A DNA stretch of 64,000 nucleotides from Desulfosporosinus sp. FKB (GTDB lineage Bacteria; Bacillota; Desulfitobacteriia; Desulfitobacteriales; Desulfitobacteriaceae), in contig NZ_NADJ01000030.1 of assembly GCF_002196705.1 (NCBI RefSeq), forward strand, positions 22,825-86,824. The letters run 5' to 3'. The translations under genes and the position numbers were made by a program. Below the pieces are notes generated by a model, which saw only the letters and a list, made by a program, of their open reading frames with translations, was not told the origin of the DNA and did not search any database. Numbering within the stretch: position 1 is the stretch's first letter; the number at the start of each line of letters is the position of its first letter. This document shows positions 58,378 to 64,000 of the stretch, one piece after another.

Positions 58378-58866
58378 ATGCACTCGCCAAAAATTATGGT
58401 CATGGGAGTCGGAAACATTCTTCTATCCGACGAAGGCTTGGGTGTTCGATTTTTAGACGAACTGGCTCAAAACTCCCTCCCGCAAAATGTTGAACTCCTC
58501 GAAGGAGGCACTGCTGGACTCGAACTCGTACATCTAATTCAAGAAATAGACTTCCTGATTATTATTGACGCAATCAATGCTCAGTCAGAACCCGGTGCTC
58601 TATTCCGATTTCAACCAGGTGATATACAGGTCTTTCCTGAACAATACGAGGTATCCTTTCACCAAATCGGAATAATTGAAGTGTTGACCATGGCAAACAT
58701 TTTAGGGCATGCTCCCCAAACCTTAATTTTCGGTGTGCAACCCAAAAAACTAGATTGGGGAATGGAATTAAGTCCAGAGATTCGTTCTCTATTTCCCCAT
58801 CTTTCAGAATTAGTTCTTCTTGAAATCGATTCGATTCAGCGTGAAGGTAAATTCACAATTAATTAA
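58378..58866 (+). CDS. hyaD: Hydrogenase maturation endopeptidase
   Basis: 162 residues. MGVGNILLSDEGLGVRF holds the Ni-binding Glu (E in DEG), and IDAINAQSEPG and SFHQIG carry the Asp and His. It cuts the large subunit tail after the conserved His. Last gene of hyaABCD, before a terminator. Confidence 0.96.
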   Translation: MHSPKIMVMGVGNILLSDEGLGVRFLDELAQNSLPQNVELLEGGTAGLELVHLIQEIDFLIIIDAINAQSEPGALFRFQPGDIQVFPEQYEVSFHQIGIIEVLTMANILGHAPQTLIFGVQPKKLDWGMELSPEIRSLFPHLSELVLLEIDSIQREGKFTIN

Positions 58867-58917
58867 CCTAATATCATTTTCATACGTATGTAATGCATCC
58901 AACTCCAAACTTCCGCT

Positions 58918-58964
58918 AAGGCCGCAGCTATACGAACTAAAGAGTTCGTGAGCATCGGCCTTTT
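58918..58964 (+). terminator. Terminator of the hyaABCD operon
   Basis: AAGGCCG/CGGCCTT outer stem, CGAACT/AGTTCG inner stem, then TTTT. Confidence 0.85.
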
Positions 58965-59019
58965 AGTGTGAAAATAATTAGGGGCCGTTGCATTATGAAT
59001 ATCTATTCGTTTTATAAAT

Positions 59020-59069
59020 AAAACCTTGCATATAAGTGGATTTGTAAACCACAATTTATGCAAGGTTTT
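59020..59069 (-). terminator. Terminator of the hypAB operon
   Basis: AAAACCTTGCATA/TATGCAAGGTTTT with an inner GTGG/CCAC, followed on the minus strand by TATTTATAAAA. The pair of terminators separates convergent operons. Confidence 0.8.
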
Positions 59070-59154
59070 GTTTAATGTGGGGCGCTTATGCAATTACAAC
59101 AAACCCCTGTGATGTAAAGTAGAAGTAATAGCCACGATTTACTAGTTCATAGGC

Positions 59155-59826
59155 TTATGATTGAAAGGCCAAAACTTTATCCTGAAGCCAGTTAGTCCAG
59201 TCTTGCAGTCCTTTACCCGTTCGGCAAGAAATCTCAAAGATTTTTATGTCCGGATTTATAACCCTGATATCCTGTTTCATTCTTTCCATGTTTACATCCG
59301 TTAAACCTTCCAAATCCATCTTATTTAAGAGAACGGCTTTAGCTTTACGAAAGATAACAGGATACTTTGCCGGCTTATCGTCACCCTCAACTATACTTAA
59401 AACAATAACCTTAAAAGCTTCACCTAAATCAAAGTCAGCAGGGCAAACAAGATTACCAACGTTTTCAATAATCATTAAATCTAAACTCTGACAATCAAAC
59501 TCGGGTAATACCTTAGCTACCATTTTACTGTCTAAATGACAGCTGCCCCCAGTATTAATCTGTATTACCGGAACATCATGCACTGATATCCGATCCGCAT
59601 CTTTAGATGTGAAAATATCTCCTTCAATAACTGCAACACTCATGTTTTCATTGAACAGCGGCAATGTCTTTTCTAAAAGTGAAGTTTTTCCTGCGCCTGG
59701 TGAACCTAGAATATTAATTGCCAGACAATTATTTTTACGAAAATGTGCTCGATTTACTTCAGCTTGCATATCATTAGAATCTCGCAAATTTGCCATTACT
59801 TCAATTTCGCGACGTTCATTATCCAT
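59155..59826 (-). CDS. hypB: Hydrogenase nickel incorporation GTPase HypB
   Basis: 223 residues. P-loop LGSPGAGKTSLLEKTLP, VIEGDIF and NTGGSCHLD (conserved Cys/His metal site). The N-terminal His-rich and CXXCGC regions found in some HypB are absent, so it may not store nickel itself. Overlaps hypA by one base (TAATG). Confidence 0.96.
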   Translation of the reverse strand: MDNERREIEVMANLRDSNDMQAEVNRAHFRKNNCLAINILGSPGAGKTSLLEKTLPLFNENMSVAVIEGDIFTSKDADRISVHDVPVIQINTGGSCHLDSKMVAKVLPEFDCQSLDLMIIENVGNLVCPADFDLGEAFKVIVLSIVEGDDKPAKYPVIFRKAKAVLLNKMDLEGLTDVNMERMKQDIRVINPDIKIFEISCRTGKGLQDWTNWLQDKVLAFQS

Positions 59827-60167
59827 TATTCGACCTCCAAACTTTCAAGTAAAAGTTCTTCTCCTTGAACTACTTCTATATTCGCAGATTTACAGTTAGG
59901 ACAGAGAAAATACATCATCTTAACGTTAAACTCATAATGACAATCCCTGCAACACCCGAGCAAAGGAACCCGTTCGACAATCAATTCAGCTCCCTCACAA
60001 AGAGTATCCTTGCTATATGCCTCAAAAGCCATGGCCAAGGCATCTGGCTCAGCATTTGTCAACTCCCCAACCTTTATCTTAACTTTCAGAACTCTTTTGA
60101 CATCATGTTGGGACAAGGTATGATCAATCACTTCAAATACCCCTCCCATCAAGGACATTTCATGCAC
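59826..60167 (-). CDS. hypA: Hydrogenase nickel incorporation protein HypA
   Basis: 113 residues. Starts MHEMSLM; His2 binds Ni. Zinc site CCRDCHYEF...CPNCKS. GTG 60167 follows GGGGTG. With HypB it loads nickel into the large subunit. Sits opposite the hydrogenase genes. Confidence 0.96.
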   Translation of the reverse strand: MHEMSLMGGVFEVIDHTLSQHDVKRVLKVKIKVGELTNAEPDALAMAFEAYSKDTLCEGAELIVERVPLLGCCRDCHYEFNVKMMYFLCPNCKSANIEVVQGEELLLESLEVE

Positions 60168-60417
60168 CGAATCACCCCTATCGGGTATTTTTATTTTAGT
60201 GAACTATTAGAATCTGTTCCAAGTATAGCTTATCCGAAGTTATTCAACAAGTTATTTGAAAACCAAAAATTAAAATTTTCCCTTATTATATAGTATTCTG
60301 TTAATTTTTGCAGCTTCCTTTAATTAATCTCACAGTTTTGCAATGTATAATGTACTTTAAAAGGGAGATGCTAAAGAATGTATTAAACTTCAAACAACTG
60401 ATAAGGAGGATGGTAAA

Positions 60418-60642
60418 ATGAGTCGTAATACACCTGAAGTTCCAGAATCCGAAAGCCAGTTGGATAAGTTAAAATGGGAAGTTGCCGAAGAATTACAATT
60501 GGATGATGATATCGAAGATAAGGGGTTCGCCAATATGACGACTCGTGAAGTAGGTCAGATTGGCGGAAACATGGTTAAAAAAATGATCAACTATGCCGAA
60601 AAAGAAATGGCTGATCAAGGTTCAGAAATTATGAACGACTAA
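60418..60642 (+). CDS. Alpha/beta-type small acid-soluble spore protein
   Basis: 74 residues. LDKLKWEVAEELQL is the GPR protease site region, and TREVGQIGGNMVKKMINYAE is the DNA-binding C-terminal motif of the family. It coats spore DNA and protects it from UV. Start behind AAGGAGG. A forespore sigma-G promoter is expected but not clearly seen. Confidence 0.9.
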   Translation: MSRNTPEVPESESQLDKLKWEVAEELQLDDDIEDKGFANMTTREVGQIGGNMVKKMINYAEKEMADQGSEIMND

Positions 60643-60754
60643 ATGTAAGCATTGTTGAAATCGTGTTTCGGCCAGCACGATATCAACAGCCATAGGATAT
60701 CCTATCAGAGAATTATTGTTTTAGAAGCTCAACTTCTCACCAATAACTCTCGAG

Positions 60755-60796
60755 GAAGAAAGGGACGATCGTTATCAAACGCTCATCCCTTTCTTC
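60755..60796 (+). terminator. Terminator after the SASP gene
   Basis: Perfect 11-bp stem GAAGAAAGGGA/TCCCTTTCTTC followed by TGTTCCCTTTT. A 14-bp palindrome ATAGGATATCCTAT (60692-60705) lies just upstream, of unknown meaning. Confidence 0.65.
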
Positions 60797-60841
60797 TGTT
60801 CCCTTTTATGGTTTTCTATGCCCTCTTCAACCCGCCCTTTC

Positions 60842-62104
60842 CTACTCTTCAACATAAGGAATTGTCAGCGGTCCCAGAGGTAATACAGCTATACTCATTT
60901 TTTTGCCGTATTTCGCTTGTAGTTCAGTAATTGTTGATTCAATATTCTTTGTCGGCGTGAGCATAGCAATTTTAACCCATTCCTCTGGCAGCGTTGAATA
61001 TACAACCACGTCAGACCATTCCTGAATCATTGCTAACCTTTGGGCTTCCCACTGATCGAACATGCGAAAGGATGGATCATTGATCATTTCCAAAAGATCC
61101 TTTGGCGTATCACGCATCTTCAGTATCTTTGAAAAATTGCCATGTTCAGGCATTCCTTCACTGCATTCCGCAGCACAAATTATCGTTCCGCCTTTTTTTA
61201 CAATTTTTTGCGCAGCATTCATTCCTTTAACAGCCTGATAGAGATTCTGATCCAACGGATACCCGGCGTTTGTCGTAATAACAACATCAAAACGTTCCTC
61301 ACATTTAATCATCGCATGCTCTTTAACAAATGCACAGCCTGTCTCATGAGCGGCAATAAGCTCGCCAGCAAAAACATTTGTTATTTCATTACTGCCGCTT
61401 AGGGCAACATTCAAGAGAAAACCCGGTTTGCAAAAAGAATTTACTTCCCTTGTCATTTCTTGAAGAGGATTTTTTTCAATAACTCCCCAAGTTGCAAGAG
61501 GATGACCTATCATTTGAGCATTATGAAATGTTAGGATGGTCTCTATTCCCGCAATTCCGGGCATTATTCCCTTTGGTCCCCCTGAAAACCCTGCAAAAAA
61601 GTGTGGTTCTATAAATCCCGTTACAATTCTAAAGTCAGCTTCAACATATTCCTTATTTAAATAAACATCACAGCCAAAACTGCTGCTTCCAACCTTTTTT
61701 AGCTCCGCTATCTCATGACAGTGATGATTAATGATGCGAACAGAATCAACGATTTTTTCCCCTAACATCTCAACAAGTTCTTCTCTGGTTTCGTCACGAT
61801 GAGTACCCGTGCCATTAATGATCGTGAAATTATCAATTGGTATATGCGAAAGCTCTTCCAATAACCAAGGCACTAATTTGTGATTTGGAGTAGGCCTTGT
61901 AATATCGCTTATGACAATAACGATCTTATCCTTGGGATTTACCATTTCCTTTAACGGTTTTGTTCCTATTGGATTCCGCAGCGCATTGAGAACCAGTTGA
62001 TGATCGTTTTCAGGCAGATCAATTTGCTTAGGGGTAACTACTTTCGAATGATCTGGTACGTTAATTCTTAATCCATTTTTTCCATATGCCAAAGTGACTT
62101 CCAT
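60842..62104 (-). CDS. larA: Nickel-pincer racemase of the LarA family
   Basis: 420 residues. NGTGTHRDETREE (His108-type), EPHFFAGFSGGPKGIMPG (His174 and the Lys184 that carries the pincer), and HNAQMIGHPLA (His200) are intact. LarA racemizes lactate; relatives act on other 2-hydroxy acids, so the substrate is open. ATG 62104 has AAGGAG 9 nt upstream. Cofactor genes larB, larC and larE are not here. Confidence 0.92.
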   Translation of the reverse strand: MEVTLAYGKNGLRINVPDHSKVVTPKQIDLPENDHQLVLNALRNPIGTKPLKEMVNPKDKIVIVISDITRPTPNHKLVPWLLEELSHIPIDNFTIINGTGTHRDETREELVEMLGEKIVDSVRIINHHCHEIAELKKVGSSSFGCDVYLNKEYVEADFRIVTGFIEPHFFAGFSGGPKGIMPGIAGIETILTFHNAQMIGHPLATWGVIEKNPLQEMTREVNSFCKPGFLLNVALSGSNEITNVFAGELIAAHETGCAFVKEHAMIKCEERFDVVITTNAGYPLDQNLYQAVKGMNAAQKIVKKGGTIICAAECSEGMPEHGNFSKILKMRDTPKDLLEMINDPSFRMFDQWEAQRLAMIQEWSDVVVYSTLPEEWVKIAMLTPTKNIESTITELQAKYGKKMSIAVLPLGPLTIPYVEE

Positions 62105-62163
62105 AAAGTAAATCTCCTTTTGAATTTTGTTTTTGCACAAAAAAGAGTTTGTGTAGCGTTTAG

Positions 62164-63027
62164 TTAAATATTTTCAGATAGAGATTTTAAATTTTCACTC
62201 ACCTGAAATACTCCATCAATCATTTGGGCAATTTCTTGATTAGCTTTTGCTTGTTCTTGAGTAATGGCGCTATTACGTAAAGAACTATCAACAATCTTCT
62301 GAATGATTGTTTGAAATAGCTGGAGAATATTTCTTATCTCACTAGCAGAACGATTACTTTCTTCAGCTAACTTACGCACCTCACCGGCAACAACAGAAAA
62401 ACCTCTGCCCTGCTCCCCCGCACGTGAAGCTTCAATTGCAGCATTCAATCCTAAAAGGTTCGTTTGTTTTGCAACTTTATGTATTAGATCTAAAATCATA
62501 GTTGTAGACTGCAGCTGATTTTCACCATCTTTGGCTTCTTGGGCAATTACTTGGCTAATTGAAGCCACTTCTTCTGCAGAGGCAGCAGTCTCTTGAACCG
62601 CACTGGCAGCCTGTTCAACTGAATTACTTAAAAGTTGTACTTGATTGCGGATAACTTCCTTAAGTTCATCATCTCTGATCATCATTTCTACCATTCCTAC
62701 CGCAACCTTAGCTACTGGCCTTACAATGTCCAGTTGTCCGGCAATTCCAAAGGTACCAATTATTTGGCCTTGAATTTCAATGGCGACGTTGTATCCTTCT
62801 TTTACTTTGCCAGAAGTAGCAATCTCCTCGTCCGCTGTTATCTCTACATATGTGCAATTAGTCGTTAATATTTCTTGGCTTCCTCTGTGCTTAACCCCTA
62901 TTCGTGTATGAGCTGAGTCAGCAATAATTGTGCCAGTAGTATCGCAGACTATAGCATGATAACCACTTGTTTGATAAATAAGGTCCACAATTTTTTGTGC
63001 AATGTTAGTGCTCAGCTTCCAATCCAA
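62164..63027 (-). CDS. Soluble chemoreceptor with diacid-recognition sensor domain
   Basis: 287 residues and no membrane helix. Residues 1-~110 resemble the sugar-diacid-recognition sensor of CdaR ([38 protein letters not shown]). Residues ~125-287 are a methyl-accepting signalling domain with the tip [23 protein letters not shown] 63027 follows GGAGAGG. It lies 59 nt before larA on the same strand, so the receptor may sense a larA substrate. Confidence 0.9.
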   Translation of the reverse strand: MDWKLSTNIAQKIVDLIYQTSGYHAIVCDTTGTIIADSAHTRIGVKHRGSQEILTTNCTYVEITADEEIATSGKVKEGYNVAIEIQGQIIGTFGIAGQLDIVRPVAKVAVGMVEMMIRDDELKEVIRNQVQLLSNSVEQAASAVQETAASAEEVASISQVIAQEAKDGENQLQSTTMILDLIHKVAKQTNLLGLNAAIEASRAGEQGRGFSVVAGEVRKLAEESNRSASEIRNILQLFQTIIQKIVDSSLRNSAITQEQAKANQEIAQMIDGVFQVSENLKSLSENI

Positions 63028-63489
63028 TGTTTTCCTCTCCTTTTCGAAACCAAATCACAATCATCCGGATATTCATAGTTAACAATCGCGCTCTGAAAGG
63101 CCCAAAAATTGTTATCCCTAAATATCATTGCATTAAGTTTAGATAAAAAATACCTTCTTAACTAGTTTATCATGCATTTAACTATTATTCTCGCATTTTT
63201 TTAAAAAATACCTTAATTTATGATAATAGTTTTTTTAAGGGGCAACTTATAACATACTTTTCGACTTTGAATCAGATAGCACTTACTTTAAAAATTATAG
63301 TTGACTTTTACTATTGATCAGTAATTGTAATTCTTAATTAATTCCTATTTTAAAACTTTTCTCAAAGTTAATTATTCAATAAAATACTTTTTTAAGAAAA
63401 TCAAATACAAAAATCACAAATTACAATTTGAAAGAATGATATAAAAAACGAAATTACTCCTTAAAAGACTTACGTTTGTAAACTGAAAA
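63028..63489. other. AT-rich intergenic region
   Basis: About 460 bp between the chemoreceptor gene and the 5S relic, strongly AT-rich with long A/T runs. No open frame, riboswitch or repeat recognised. The promoter of the chemoreceptor-larA unit should be here. Confidence 0.5.
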
Positions 63490-63535
63490 GCCTACTACCC
63501 CAAATATTTTCTTCCCAAGTATCCTCGGCCCTGGA

Positions 63536-63598
63536 ACGAAAGGCGGATGAGCCTTTCGCCACACTGCGTCCCGATACGCAGGCTCCTGCAGTGTGGAT
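63536..63598. repeat. Hairpin insert 1 in the 5S relic
   Basis: Starts ACGAAAGGC and ends GTGTGGATCC. Two hairpins: AAAGGC/GCCTTT and CACACTGC/GCAGTGTG enclosing TGCGT/ACGCA. Shares its ends and layout with insert 2. Confidence 0.75.
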
Positions 63599-63620
63599 CC
63601 TTAACTTCCGTATTCGATAT

Positions 63621-63808
63621 ACGAAAAGCACGAAAGCCTCCGGTGGAGGGTTTCGCCGAGCCACCCACCCCAGAGAATCACTTCGTGGCGAAGTATGAGC
63701 TTTTCGCCACGCTGCGTCCCGAAACGCAGACTCCTGCAGCGTGACGAAAACCGGATGAGGTTTTCGCCACATTGCGACTTGTGACACAGTCTCCAGCAAT
63801 GTGGATCC
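63621..63808. repeat. Hairpin insert 2 in the 5S relic (multi-unit)
   Basis: Starts ACGAAAAGC and ends GTGGATCC. Contains at least two ~60-bp units related to insert 1 (TTTTCGCCACGCTGCGTCCC and TTTTCGCCACATTGCGACTT) plus a leading CGAAAGCCTCCGGTGGAGGG hairpin. Confidence 0.75.
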
Positions 63809-63857
63809 GAACGGGTGGGACCCCGGTAAGTATCTTTTATTTCGTTCATGAAACACA

Positions 63858-63884
63858 GATAGACTGCCAATATGGCAGTCTATC
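63858..63884 (-). terminator. Hairpin after the 5S rRNA gene
   Basis: Perfect 12-bp stem GATAGACTGCCA/TGGCAGTCTATC, 3-nt loop, weak T-run (TGTGTTT) on the minus strand. It ends the rRNA operon before the relic. Confidence 0.75.
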
Positions 63885-63892
63885 GCTTGTTT

Positions 63893-64000
63893 ACCTGGCG
63901 ATGACCTACTTTCCCAGGGGCTATGCCCCAAGTATTCTCGGCCCTGGAGGTCTTAACTTCCGTGTTCGATATGGGAACGGGTGGAACCCCTCCGGCATGA
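63893..64000 (-). rRNA. rrf: 5S rRNA, 5' end cut by window edge
   Basis: Minus strand reads ...CCACCCGTTCCCAT, CGAACACGGAAGTTAAG, GGGAAAGTAGGTCATCGCCAGGT, the conserved loops B and C, loop E and 3' helix I of bacterial 5S. About 10-15 nt of the 5' end are outside. It implies a 16S-23S-5S operon to the right on the minus strand. Confidence 0.95.

Larger units (their letters stand above)
63490..63826 (-). pseudogene. Broken second 5S rRNA copy carrying two inserts
   Basis: Pieces align in order with the true 5S at 63893-64000: CCTACTA, CCCAAGTAT-CTCGGCCCTGGA, TTAACTTCCG-ATTCGATAT, GAACGGGTGGGACCCC (plus strand). Two inserts (63536-63598 and 63621-63808) split the core. Both helix I ends are missing and the helix V region is altered, so it is probably not functional. 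It lies just downstream of the intact copy. Confidence 0.8.

Noticed and set aside
58863..59093. Minus-strand frame of 76 codons after hyaD
   Set aside because: It covers two terminator hairpins between convergent operons.
63490..63826. Functional expanded 5S rRNA
   Set aside because: Both strands of helix I are missing and other core positions differ, so a relic is more likely; transcript data could reverse this.
63470..63931. Minus-strand open frames of 153 and 89 codons and a plus-strand one of 65
   Set aside because: They lie across the 5S relic, its hairpin inserts and the 5S terminator; no protein-like features.

Overview
The window looks like core chromosome from an endospore-forming, anaerobic Firmicute of the Peptococcaceae type, with Desulfosporosinus or Desulfitobacterium the best guess. 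This rests on T-box leaders before aminoacyl-tRNA synthetase genes, IreB, CsoR, an alpha/beta-type small acid-soluble spore protein, YjcZ-like spore mini-proteins, a SpoIID/LytB protein, and a membrane-bound uptake [NiFe] hydrogenase with its full hyp set. The genus is an inference; no database search was possible.

Layout. 1-1.4 kb: start of a type IV pilus assembly ATPase (cut by the window edge) and a prepilin. 1.8-8.4 kb: a secreted cell-wall-binding/leucine-rich-repeat protein, two tandem DUF4911 paralogues, a U32 peptidase-family protein, and a MoxR ATPase/VWA pair. 8.4-24.2 kb: mltG, a VanW lipoprotein, a DUF1292 protein, ruvX, a three-copy GC-rich hairpin repeat, an Fe-S aldo/keto reductase, ireB, alaS, an AI-2E-type permease, iscR-iscS-iscU-mnmA, rarA, and csoR-trx. 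24.3-35.7 kb: hisS-aspS behind a T-box, an MBL hydrolase, dtd, relA/spoT, apt, recJ, and a CDF metal exporter behind a probable NiCo riboswitch. 35.9-36.5 kb: four tiny Gly-rich single-TM spore peptides, too short for normal gene calling. 36.7-49.5 kb: polysaccharide deacetylase, secF/secD, HD hydrolase, yajC, tgt, queA, SpoIID-like protein, ruvBAC, a BofC-like protein, yebC, cysK. 49.7-60.2 kb: nickel-hydrogenase locus, with hypF-hypC-hypD-hypE-DUF3842 on the minus strand, hyaABCD divergent on the plus strand, and hypA-hypB convergent behind it. 60.4-63 kb: an SASP, a LarA-type nickel-pincer racemase and a soluble diacid-sensing chemoreceptor. 63.5-64 kb: 3' end of an rRNA operon, with a normal 5S rRNA (cut by the window edge) followed by a broken second 5S copy that carries two insertions of hairpin repeats.

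The genes fall into coherent modules: translation and tRNA modification (alaS, aspS, hisS, mnmA, tgt, queA, dtd), recombination (ruvABC, ruvX, recJ, rarA), protein export (secDF, yajC), Fe-S supply (isc) and hydrogen oxidation. Nickel is a recurring theme: NiFe hydrogenase, HypA/HypB, LarA, a probable Ni/Co-responsive exporter, and a His/Asp-tract DUF1292 protein. No complete new defence or mobile system is visible. The least explained signals are (i) the repeat-interrupted 5S relic, (ii) a dispersed two-hairpin repeat in at least three copies with a compensatory stem change, (iii) the tandem ~175-bp hairpin repeat, (iv) the duplicated mini-protein cassette, and (v) a ruvB gene whose start appears to be ATA.
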